Below, in pieces: positions 1 to 6,027 of a stretch of DNA of 6,643 nucleotides. The DNA comes from Lachnospiraceae bacterium (GTDB lineage: Bacteria > Bacillota > Clostridia > Lachnospirales > Lachnospiraceae). The notes below the pieces were generated by a model, which saw only the letters and a list, made by a program, of their open reading frames with translations, did not search any database and was not told the origin of the DNA. The stretch lies in the NCBI GenBank assembly GCA_017477005.1, contig JAFUXY010000445.1:1-6643 (forward strand), in the 5' to 3' direction. The number at the start of each line of letters is the position of its first letter. Positions within the stretch are counted from its first letter, which is position 1. The translations under genes were made by a program, and so were the position numbers.

Positions 1-258
1 AAAGAACTGAAAAAACTCGGAGCCAAAGTCAGCTATTACGACCCTTGGGTGAAAAGTTTCAAGAATATGTACGGGGAAAGCGGAGAAAGCCTGCCGGAAC
101 TCACGGCGGAAGTCGTTTCGTCTCAGGATTTGGTGCTTATAACGGCGGCCCATAAGAATGTGGATTATGACATGGTGCAAAGAAATGCCAAAGCGATTCT
201 TGATACGAAAAATGTGATGAAAACCGTCAAGGAAAAAGAAAACGTGGAGGTTCTTTGA
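1..258 (+). CDS. Nucleotide-sugar 6-dehydrogenase (UDP-GlcNAc/UDP-ManNAc dehydrogenase type), C-terminal fragment
   Basis: The reading frame is open from base 1 to the TGA at 256-258, giving the last 85 residues of a protein whose start lies left of the window. It reads as the C-terminal substrate-binding domain of the UDP-glucose/GDP-mannose dehydrogenase family. Visible marks are a GAKVSYYDPW stretch (the family's G-x-x-V-x-x-Y-D-P), the DLVLITAAHKNVDY segment with its conserved His, and ILDTKN near the end, matching the family's 'DtrN' strand. Such enzymes oxidise C6 of a UDP-HexNAc to a carboxylate using two NAD+. The catalytic Cys and the NAD-binding domain are outside the window, so the substrate cannot be read here. 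The downstream 2-epimerase and WbpD-type acetyltransferase favour UDP-GlcNAc 6-dehydrogenase (WbpA type), with UDP-ManNAc dehydrogenase (WecC) as the alternative. Its stop overlaps the next start by one base. Confidence 0.85.
   Translation, partial: KELKKLGAKVSYYDPWVKSFKNMYGESGESLPELTAEVVSSQDLVLITAAHKNVDYDMVQRNAKAILDTKNVMKTVKEKENVEVL
246..250 (+). promoter_or_regulatory. Ribosome binding site of the 2-epimerase gene
   Basis: GGAGG lies 7 bases before the ATG at 258. It decides the start: an in-frame TTG at 255 would add one residue, but 258 has the better spacing and gives the family's usual MKVVTVVGARP beginning. The site lies inside the end of the dehydrogenase gene, so the two genes are probably translationally coupled. 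Confidence 0.7.
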
Positions 259-1331
259 TGAAAGTTGTAACCGTGGTGGGGGCGAGGCCACAGTTTATCA
301 AGGCGGCGGTTGTTTCCCACGTGCTGAGGAAAAATCACACCGAAATCCTTGTACACACCGGGCAGCATTTTGACCGCAATATGTCGGAACTTTTCTTCGA
401 GGAAATGGATATTCCAAAGCCGGATTACAATCTCGGAATTTCCGGCGGCACCCATGCCCAAATGACGGGGCGCATGATGATTGCCATTGAGGAAGTTTTG
501 CAAAGTGAGAGTCCTGATTGGCTTCTCGTGTACGGCGATACGAATTCCACCCTCGCGGCGGCGCTTGCGGCGGCGAAGCTTCACATTCCCGTCTGTCATG
601 TGGAGGCGGGGGCAAGGCTTCATTCGCTCAATAATCCCGAGGAAATCAACCGGATTTGTACGGACCGTATCGGTACTTTGCTTTTGACATCGACAGAGAA
701 TGGGCTGAACGAACTCAAGAAAGAAAATTTGGGCGATAGGAGCGTATTCGTGGGGGATCCCATGTATGACGCTTTTCGGATTTACAGCGAAAAACGAAAT
801 ATCCGGGATGTTCGATTGGAATCCTTGGCAGGCGGGGAAATTCCCGTTCCCGATAAATTTTACTACCTGACTTGCCATCGGGAGGAAAACACAAAAGACG
901 ATATTACGCTTTTGGAAATCCTGATGGCTATGGAAAGTCTAGACGCACCGGCTATATACCCGGTACATCCGAGGAACAGAGAAAGGGCGCTAAAGCTGGC
1001 GGTGGAAAACCGCATATCAAAGGTGGTTCTCACGGAGCCGGTAGGATATCTTGAAAGCACTTGCCTCGTCTGTAACGCCGAAAAAATCGTGACGGATTCG
1101 GGGGGGCTACAGCGGGAGGCGTTCTTCGCCGGAAAGAAATGCGTGACAGTGTTTCCTTTGGCTGTTTGGCCGGAAACGATGGTGGGGCACAGGAACGATT
1201 TGGCGAAGCCGGAAGCGAAGGACATTATAGTGAAGCTTTCACTGAAGCAGGAAATAGACGGGGGATATCATCCCTTTGGCGACGGCCACGCGGCGGAGAG
1301 AATTGTGGCGGCGATGATGAAGGGAGCATGA
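258..1331 (+). CDS. wecB: Non-hydrolysing UDP-GlcNAc 2-epimerase family protein, WbpI-like
   Basis: This 357-residue protein has the family's full length. It interconverts the C2 epimers of a UDP-2-acetamido sugar in the cytoplasm. Two GT-B-like halves are visible. The first has GARPQFIK (8-15), HTGQHFD (33-39), VYGDTNST (91-98; D94), HVEAG (114-118; E116) and NPEEINR (126-132). The second has TCHREEN (205-211; H207) and TDSGGLQREA (279-288). These cover the Asp, Glu and His positions known to be catalytic in WecB. The stretch GGTHAQMTGRM (63-73) resembles, from memory, the WbpI type, which acts on UDP-2,3-diacetamido-2,3-dideoxyglucuronate, rather than plain WecB. The neighbouring WbpD-type gene supports that substrate, but this is inference. 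Two parts are unusual: the loop after HVEAG reads ARLHSLN, not LRS, and the late segment reads AVWPETMVGHRN (302-313), not the common EWVE. A plain UDP-GlcNAc to UDP-ManNAc epimerase is the alternative. Confidence 0.9.
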   Translation: MKVVTVVGARPQFIKAAVVSHVLRKNHTEILVHTGQHFDRNMSELFFEEMDIPKPDYNLGISGGTHAQMTGRMMIAIEEVLQSESPDWLLVYGDTNSTLAAALAAAKLHIPVCHVEAGARLHSLNNPEEINRICTDRIGTLLLTSTENGLNELKKENLGDRSVFVGDPMYDAFRIYSEKRNIRDVRLESLAGGEIPVPDKFYYLTCHREENTKDDITLLEILMAMESLDAPAIYPVHPRNRERALKLAVENRISKVVLTEPVGYLESTCLVCNAEKIVTDSGGLQREAFFAGKKCVTVFPLAVWPETMVGHRNDLAKPEAKDIIVKLSLKQEIDGGYHPFGDGHAAERIVAAMMKGA

Positions 1332-1346
1332 GAGGGATTTTAGGTT

Positions 1347-2090
1347 ATGAAATTTACTTATGACGCTTATCGTAATCTTCTCTCGTTGCTAGATTTTAAC
1401 GGTTACAAATTCGCAGACTATCATGATTGGAAGGAAGTTTCTCGTTGCGTGATTCTTCGCCATGATATTGACAATGATATTTCACAAGCCTTGGAATTTG
1501 CGAGGCTTGAAGCGGATTTTGGTGTGAATAGCACGTACTTTGTACTCATTCGGACTGATATGTATAACGCGTTTTCCAAAAGCAACATGGATATGCTAAA
1601 AGAAATGATTCGTTGCGGTCACTCCGTAGGATTGCATTTTGACGAAATGAATTACCCTGACGCGATTGGCAACCCGGAAAAAGTTCAAAACCATATTTTG
1701 GAAGAAGCGGGATTGCTCGAAAAGGCAATCGGGCACACTGTAACATGTGTATCTATGCATAGGCCAAGCCAATCAGTTCTGAATGCCGATCTTGCGGTTC
1801 CGGGCATGGTCAACAGTTATGGGAAGACTTTTTTCCGTGCGTTCAAGTATCTGTCAGATTCTCGTCGCCATTGGAGGGAACCCGTTGAGGAAATAGTGGA
1901 AAGCGGTAAATATGATCGTCTACATATCTTGACCCACGCTTTTTGGTATCGTGAGAAAGAGCAAGATATGCACTCTGTTTTGGAGAAATTTATGAACCGT
2001 GCCAACGATGAGAGATATCAGATACTTCGGGACAATATCACAAATTTGGATGAGGTTATCTCGGAAGAGGATGTCAAGGGATATTCATAA
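1347..2090 (+). CDS. Polysaccharide-deacetylase-like (CE4/NodB-fold) protein
   Basis: This 247-residue protein starts at ATG 1347, 9 bases after an AGAGGG site that overlaps the epimerase stop. It looks like a cytoplasmic member of the CE4-like barrel group: I see no signal peptide or membrane segment. Motif 1 is RHDIDND (38-44), with D40 and D42 as candidate base and metal ligand. STYF (62-65) and GHSVGLH (91-97) form the next strands. MHRPS (137-141), YLSDSRRHW (168-176) and ILTHAFWY (194-201), with H197, would complete the site. The classical CE4 motif 2, His-x-x-x-His, is not intact: if H97 is the first His, position 101 is Met, so H92 and H97 may serve instead. The likely role is hydrolysis of an N- or O-acyl group on a sugar intermediate, which would give a free amine for the formyltransferase downstream. 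The substrate is unknown, and a non-enzymatic or different hydrolytic role cannot be excluded. Confidence 0.75.
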   Translation: MKFTYDAYRNLLSLLDFNGYKFADYHDWKEVSRCVILRHDIDNDISQALEFARLEADFGVNSTYFVLIRTDMYNAFSKSNMDMLKEMIRCGHSVGLHFDEMNYPDAIGNPEKVQNHILEEAGLLEKAIGHTVTCVSMHRPSQSVLNADLAVPGMVNSYGKTFFRAFKYLSDSRRHWREPVEEIVESGKYDRLHILTHAFWYREKEQDMHSVLEKFMNRANDERYQILRDNITNLDEVISEEDVKGYS

Positions 2091-2167
2091 AGATTATTGA
2101 CAACGTAAAAGTAAGAAAAAAGTGATAAAGGACTCTACAGATTCAAAATTAATGGGGATGCATATTT
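2091..2167 (+). other. 77-base intergenic gap, AT-rich
   Basis: This is the largest gap in the window. It holds the ribosome binding site GGGGA (2154-2158), 9 bases before ATG 2168, and a perfect TTGACA at 2097-2102. No good -10 hexamer lies 16-19 bases after it (AAGTGA, AGTGAT and GTGATA are all poor), so an internal promoter is not supported beyond the -35-like match. I see no hairpin followed by a T run. Confidence 0.5.
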
Positions 2168-2971
2168 ATGAGAAATAAGAGACTTGTTCTAATTGGCAAT
2201 AATAAAGGGATGGAAACATTGTGTAATTTCTTTTGTGTTCGTCCTGAAATTAAAGTAGTGGGTCTGGTACATTCAAGCAAAACTGGCAGTGAGTTGACTG
2301 CTCAGAAATATGCAGATAAATACGAAATCAGTCGAATTTTTCATCCAAGAAGAAAAGATCAAGACCAATACCTCCACTTTTTATCGAAAATACGCAATCT
2401 TCATCCTGATTTAGCAATATGCTATAGTTACGATAGAATATTCGATGAGGATTTTTTGTCTATTTTTAATGGTGAAGTGTATAACCTCCACGGTGCTATG
2501 TTACCTAAATACCGTGGACAAAATGTTTTGAATTGGGTTCTAATAAATGGTGAAGAGAGTACAGGAATGACGCTTCATAAAGTGAATTTAGGGATTGATA
2601 GTGGGCCGATTGTATATCAAAAGGAGATAAAAATAAATTTCGAAGACACTGCGGTTACGCTAAAGAATAAAATGGACAGCAAAGTGCTGGAAATATTGGA
2701 GAGCTTTCTTCCCGATATTGTCAGCAATGCAATCAAGACTAAAGATCAAGACGAGACATTATCAACATATTTTCATAAGAGATATCCTTCGGATGGTAAG
2801 ATTGATTGGAACAAGCCGGCATTAGATATATATAATCTTATTCGCGCTTTAGTCACTCCGTGGCCTGGTGCCTACTATATCAAGGATAATAAAAAATATG
2901 TGATAAATAGCTTTATGAAACTAGAAGATGTTGAAAAAATGCAGAAAGAAATGAATTATTTGCAATCATAA
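2168..2971 (+). CDS. Formyltransferase family protein, probable sugar N-formyltransferase
   Basis: This 267-residue protein belongs to the fold shared by methionyl-tRNA formyltransferase and the ArnA N-terminal domain. It would move a formyl group from N10-formyltetrahydrofolate to an amine. A Rossmann-like start (RLVLIGNNKG, 5-14) is followed by NLHGAMLPKYRGQN (106-119) and GIDSGPIVYQ (142-151). N106, H108 and D144 match the catalytic Asn, His and Asp of the family, including the 36-residue His-to-Asp spacing of ArnA. The last 64 residues, beginning KRYPSDGKIDW and including TPWPGAYY, resemble the corresponding ArnA segment. The protein is about 45 residues shorter than a tRNA formyltransferase, which together with the cluster context points to a nucleotide-linked amino sugar as acceptor. 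Which sugar is not visible: no 4-aminotransferase is present here, and a 3-amino hexuronate from the neighbouring pathway is one possibility. The gene is clearly AT-rich compared with its flanks. Confidence 0.88.
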   Translation: MRNKRLVLIGNNKGMETLCNFFCVRPEIKVVGLVHSSKTGSELTAQKYADKYEISRIFHPRRKDQDQYLHFLSKIRNLHPDLAICYSYDRIFDEDFLSIFNGEVYNLHGAMLPKYRGQNVLNWVLINGEESTGMTLHKVNLGIDSGPIVYQKEIKINFEDTAVTLKNKMDSKVLEILESFLPDIVSNAIKTKDQDETLSTYFHKRYPSDGKIDWNKPALDIYNLIRALVTPWPGAYYIKDNKKYVINSFMKLEDVEKMQKEMNYLQS

Positions 2972-3023
2972 GGATGATTCGTGAATAATATTTTACTGCA
3001 TTATGAAGACGTACGCTGTCCAT

Positions 3024-3030
3024 AGGGAGG
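3024..3030 (+). promoter_or_regulatory. Ribosome binding site fixing the TTG start of the WbqC-like gene
   Basis: AGGGAGG stands 6 bases before TTG 3037. No ATG in the correct frame precedes the conserved IHQxNYFPW segment, so this strong site fixes the TTG as the start. Confidence 0.75.
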
Positions 3031-3036
3031 ATTAAG

Positions 3037-3774
3037 TTGAAAATAATAGGGATTCACCAAATCAATTACTTTCCATGGCTTGGATATTTCAACAAGATGG
3101 CAAAAAGCGACTTGTTTGTATATTTGGATGAGGTACAGCTGACGGATCGGGGAGTTACCGCAAGGACACATGCGTTGACATCAGCGGGCAAGGAATCCTT
3201 TTTGACAGTTGGGATAAATCAGAAAGGACATAGGAATAAGAAGTTCTCGGAGATTGAGATAAACTGCGAGTCGGATTGGCAAATTCGCCAGAGAAATTTT
3301 CTTTCCGGAAATTATGGCAAGCATCCCTTTTTCCAAGAGGTTATGTCTATTATTCAGCCAATCTTTGAAGGCAGATTTGAATTTTTGAGGGAAGTCAATC
3401 TTTTAAGCATAAATATCATAAGAAATATTTTAGGTATTACAACGCCTACCGTTATGCAAAGTTCGCTAGATTACCCCGGAGATGCAAGGAAGGATGAACT
3501 GATGCTCGCTTTGACAAAAGCGGCCGACGGGGATATTTACCTATCAGGTAACGGCGCCAGGAAATATATGGAAGTGGAAAAGTTTGAAAAAGATGGTGTT
3601 GGTGTGTTTTTTCAAAAGTTTTCGCCTTTCGTTTATCCTCAAAGGGGATTAGAGGAGTTCGTTCCAGGGCTTAGTACGCTTGATTTGTTGTTCAATCTAG
3701 GGCTTGAGGGTGCCAAACGCGCCTTTTGGGATAATATTCAAAGAGCAGAAGAATGTTTTGGAGGCAACGCATGA
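3037..3774 (+). CDS. wbqC: WbqC-like family protein
   Basis: This 245-residue protein matches the WbqC-like family through its whole length. The start KIIGIHQINYFPWLGYFNKM (2-21) is the family signature, usually written IHQPNYxPWxGYFxK; here Ile replaces the usual Pro. It is followed by SDLFVYLDEVQ (24-34), a central DWQIRQRNFLSGNYGKHPFF stretch, and DIYLSGNGARKYM (166-178), matching the family's YLSG-x-GA element. There is no signal peptide or membrane segment, so it acts in the cytoplasm. The family recurs in O-antigen and other surface-sugar clusters. I know of no firmly established reaction; a part in attaching an amino-acid or acyl group to an amino sugar has been suggested from cluster context. 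Here it sits directly after a sugar formyltransferase, which fits a role in N-acyl decoration, but that is inference. It starts at a TTG, and its stop overlaps the next ATG (ATGA). Confidence 0.88.
   Translation: MKIIGIHQINYFPWLGYFNKMAKSDLFVYLDEVQLTDRGVTARTHALTSAGKESFLTVGINQKGHRNKKFSEIEINCESDWQIRQRNFLSGNYGKHPFFQEVMSIIQPIFEGRFEFLREVNLLSINIIRNILGITTPTVMQSSLDYPGDARKDELMLALTKAADGDIYLSGNGARKYMEVEKFEKDGVGVFFQKFSPFVYPQRGLEEFVPGLSTLDLLFNLGLEGAKRAFWDNIQRAEECFGGNA
3760..3764 (+). promoter_or_regulatory. Ribosome binding site of the oxidoreductase gene
   Basis: GGAGG lies 6 bases before ATG 3771. It selects this ATG over the in-frame ATG at 3753, which would add six residues (MFWRQR) before the Rossmann strand and has no ribosome binding site of its own. 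Confidence 0.7.
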
Positions 3775-4871
3775 AATACGCACTTATCGGATGCGGGCGC
3801 ATTTCCGTGAACCATATCGCAGCGGCGAAGGCAAACGGGCTTGAGATTGTCGCGATTTCGGACATTAAGCCAGAAAAGATGCAAGAGAAAAAAGAGCAAT
3901 TCGATTTAGGAGATACGACAAAATCTTACGCAGATTATCGCGAAATGTTGGCAAAAGAAAAACCGGAGCTTGTGGCGATATGCACAGAATCCGGCGAGCA
4001 CGCTAGGATTGCGTTGGACTGTATTGACGCGGGATGCAATTTGATCATCGAAAAGCCGATCGCTCTTTCCCTTGCCGACGCCGATAAGATCATAAAAAAA
4101 GCAAAAGAACGGGGCGTAAAAGTCTCGACAAGTCACCAGAACCGCTTCAATAGATCTATACAAAAAATCCGTGAAGCGGTGGAAGCGGGGCGCTTCGGCA
4201 GGATGCTCTACGGCACGGCTCACATCCGCTGGCGAAGGGACGAGAACTACTACAAGCAAGCCTCTTGGCGCGGCACTTGGGAAGAAGACGGCGGAGCTTT
4301 GATGAACCAGTGCATCCATAACATTGATCTTTTACGCTGGATGATGGGGAACGAGATAGTGAAAGTCGTCGGAATGACAGATCGCCTGAGTCATCCGTAC
4401 ATTGACTGCGAGGACATGGGCATAGCGCTGGTTAAGTTCAAAAACGGCGGCTACGGAATAATTGAAGGAACAACGGACATATACCCTAAAAACTTGGAAG
4501 AAACGCTATACCTTTTCGGCGACAGGGGGACTGTGAAAGCCGGAGGAACAAGCGTCAACAGGATAGAGGAATGGCAATTTGCCGACGGCCTCGACAACGG
4601 TGAAAAGGTCAAGGAAGAGTTTCACGAGAACCCGCCAAACGTCTACGGCTTCGGCCATACGCCACTTTACGCGGATATGATTGAAGCGATAGAGAACAAT
4701 CGTGATCCTTATGTGACGGCCGAGGACGGAAGAAGGGCACTGGAACTGGTGCTGGCAATTTATAAGTCAGCAGCGGAAGGGAAATCTGTGGAAATCCCGC
4801 TGGGAAATGTCTCCACAATGGATTTTGCGGGAAGGTTCGGCGAGAGGCAAAAAAGTGCAATGAGACCGTGA
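3771..4871 (+). CDS. Gfo/Idh/MocA oxidoreductase, candidate UDP-GlcNAcA 3-dehydrogenase
   Basis: This is a 366-residue NAD(P)-dependent sugar oxidoreductase. The N-terminal Rossmann fold begins KYALIGCGRIS (2-12), with acidic D31 after the second strand, which favours NAD(H). EKP (94-96) carries the expected catalytic Lys95. The C-terminal sheet domain contains RWRRDENYYKQASWRGTW (153-170) and GGALMNQCIHNIDLL (174-188). H183 is the usual catalytic His, and N179 stands where many relatives have Asp, giving N-x-x-x-H as in WlbA/WbpB. In context the likely reaction is oxidation of C3 of UDP-GlcNAcA before transamination, the WlbA/WbpB step. However, the nucleotide-binding region does not resemble the GAAGYIAPRH start I recall for Pseudomonas WbpB, so this is a different branch and the substrate is inferred. 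The start overlaps the upstream gene by 4 bases. The gene is GC-rich, like the epimerase and acetyltransferase. Confidence 0.85.
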   Translation: MKYALIGCGRISVNHIAAAKANGLEIVAISDIKPEKMQEKKEQFDLGDTTKSYADYREMLAKEKPELVAICTESGEHARIALDCIDAGCNLIIEKPIALSLADADKIIKKAKERGVKVSTSHQNRFNRSIQKIREAVEAGRFGRMLYGTAHIRWRRDENYYKQASWRGTWEEDGGALMNQCIHNIDLLRWMMGNEIVKVVGMTDRLSHPYIDCEDMGIALVKFKNGGYGIIEGTTDIYPKNLEETLYLFGDRGTVKAGGTSVNRIEEWQFADGLDNGEKVKEEFHENPPNVYGFGHTPLYADMIEAIENNRDPYVTAEDGRRALELVLAIYKSAAEGKSVEIPLGNVSTMDFAGRFGERQKSAMRP

Positions 4872-4876
4872 GAGGA
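4871..4876 (+). promoter_or_regulatory. Ribosome binding site of the amidotransferase gene
   Basis: AGAGGA begins on the last base of the oxidoreductase stop and lies 9 bases before ATG 4886. This favours 4886 over the in-frame GTG at 4868 and the ATG at 4877, which touches the site directly. Confidence 0.6.
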
Positions 4877-4885
4877 ATGCAGACG

Positions 4886-6001
4886 ATGAAAGAGATTGTA
4901 CGGTGTAAACGTTGTGTTATGGATAATGGTTCTGATGATACGATTAGCTTTGATGCAAATGGTTACTGTAACTATTGTACAGAAGCATTGTCAAAATTTG
5001 GGAAAGTATATTTCCCGAACGAGGAAGGGAATAGACGTTTAGGCACTATGCTTGCAGAATTAAAAGAACATGGAAAAGAGAAAAAATATGACTGCATCAT
5101 GGGTCTGTCCGGCGGGCTGGATTCGTCCTATTTGGCGTATTTGGGATATAAATGGGGTTTGCGAATTTTAGCGGTTCATATTGATGATGGATATGATACT
5201 GAGATATCAAAATCAAACCTCGAAAATCTGATACAAGCTACACATTTTGATTACAAGGTAATAACCCCAGATGCCGAGCAATTTAATGCATTGACACTAG
5301 CCTATATGAAAGCAGGTGTGCCTAATTTGGCCATTCCACAGGATAATGTGCTGTTCGCTTTTCTTTATAAAAATATGAAGAAATATTCTTTGAAGTATTT
5401 TCTATCCGGGGGAAATTTTGCACTTGAGTGCATTTTGCAACATGGAAACACTTACAAAGCAACTGACGTAATTAATATTAAGTCTATCCACAAAAAATAT
5501 GGAACAAAACCAATCGACAAATTGGAATTTCTGTCCACGCTTGAACGTAAAAAAGATGAATATATTCTTGGGATAAAGACACTTCGTCCCTTAAACTATA
5601 TTGACTACAATCGTGATAGAGCGTTCAGGGAGCTCAAAAGATTTTGTGATTTTGCGTACTATGGCCGCAAGCACTTGGAGAATATCCTGACTGCATTTGT
5701 CCAATGTTATTGGTTTCCTAAAAAATTTGGTGTGGATAAACGGACATCCCATTTGTCAAGCATGATTGTCAGTGGGCAGATGACAAGGGCGCAAGCGATG
5801 CGGGAACTTGACGAGCCTTTGTATGATGAGATGCTGATGAGTAAATATATACGGCTTATCAAGATCAATTTGCATATCTCTGATCAACAATTTGACGAAA
5901 TTATGTCATCGCCGACACATCAGCATACAGACTATCAGACAGAGGATGAGAAATATTTTGGCTTTTCAGCGATGAAAAAGATATATAAGATTTTGAAATA
6001 A
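4886..6001 (+). CDS. wbpG: N-acetyl sugar amidotransferase (WbpG/PseA/WbuX type)
   Basis: This 371-residue protein begins with two Cys pairs, CKRC (7-10) and CNYC (28-31), which probably bind one metal ion. It continues with a PP-loop ATP-binding motif, GLSGGLDSS (73-81), followed by LRILAVHIDDGYDTEIS. This arrangement defines the N-acetyl sugar amidotransferase family. The protein activates the acetamido oxygen of a sugar with ATP and replaces it with ammonia, forming an acetamidino group. In Pseudomonas O-antigen clusters WbpG works with the glutaminase and synthase subunits HisH and HisF on the 2,3-diacetamido-mannuronic acid branch. PseA is the homologue acting on pseudaminic acid. No HisH/HisF partner lies in this window. 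The neighbouring WbpD-type and WbpH-like genes favour the WbpG role over PseA, which is inference. The gene is AT-richer than the genes on both sides, suggesting a separate origin. Confidence 0.9.
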   Translation: MKEIVRCKRCVMDNGSDDTISFDANGYCNYCTEALSKFGKVYFPNEEGNRRLGTMLAELKEHGKEKKYDCIMGLSGGLDSSYLAYLGYKWGLRILAVHIDDGYDTEISKSNLENLIQATHFDYKVITPDAEQFNALTLAYMKAGVPNLAIPQDNVLFAFLYKNMKKYSLKYFLSGGNFALECILQHGNTYKATDVINIKSIHKKYGTKPIDKLEFLSTLERKKDEYILGIKTLRPLNYIDYNRDRAFRELKRFCDFAYYGRKHLENILTAFVQCYWFPKKFGVDKRTSHLSSMIVSGQMTRAQAMRELDEPLYDEMLMSKYIRLIKINLHISDQQFDEIMSSPTHQHTDYQTEDEKYFGFSAMKKIYKILK

Positions 6002-6015
6002 GGTTGATCGGCGTT

Positions 6016-6020
6016 GGAGG
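6016..6020 (+). promoter_or_regulatory. Ribosome binding site fixing the TTG start of the acetyltransferase gene
   Basis: GGAGG lies 7 bases before TTG 6028. An earlier in-frame TTG at 6004 would add eight residues (MIGVGGKS) not expected in this family and would place the ribosome binding site inside the gene, so 6028 is preferred. Confidence 0.75.
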
Positions 6021-6027
6021 TAAGAGT

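Noticed and set aside
165..878. A 237-codon open frame on the minus strand.
   Set aside because: It lies opposite the end of the dehydrogenase and most of the epimerase gene. The product has no recognisable domain and the frame is open because of the GC-rich codon pattern of the + strand gene.
2097..2129. Possible internal promoter with a perfect TTGACA at 2097-2102.
   Set aside because: No acceptable -10 hexamer occurs at 16-19 bases; the nearest candidate, TGATAA at 2123-2128, is 20 bases away and poor. A single hexamer in AT-rich DNA is weak evidence.
2960..2989. Possible promoter before the WbqC-like gene: TTGCAA (2960-2965) and AATAAT (2984-2989), spacer 18.
   Set aside because: The -35 matches at only four of six positions, and the DNA is AT-rich enough for such pairs to arise by chance. 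It is worth a look only if transcript mapping shows a start near 2996.
3003..3035. A 10-codon open frame (ATG to TAA) in the gap before the WbqC-like gene, running through its ribosome binding site.
   Set aside because: It has no ribosome binding site of its own and no recognisable leader-peptide feature such as a run of one amino acid; probably chance.
3753..3770. An upstream in-frame ATG that would extend the oxidoreductase by six residues.
   Set aside because: The extension MFWRQR does not fit the family start, and the GGAGG at 3760-3764 points to ATG 3771.
4180..4194. Short inverted repeat GAAGCG/CGCTTC with a 3-base loop.
   Set aside because: A 6-bp stem in GC-rich coding sequence is expected by chance and no T run follows.
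3906..4319. A 137-codon open frame on the minus strand.
   Set aside because: It mirrors the oxidoreductase gene in an opposing frame and shows no domain.
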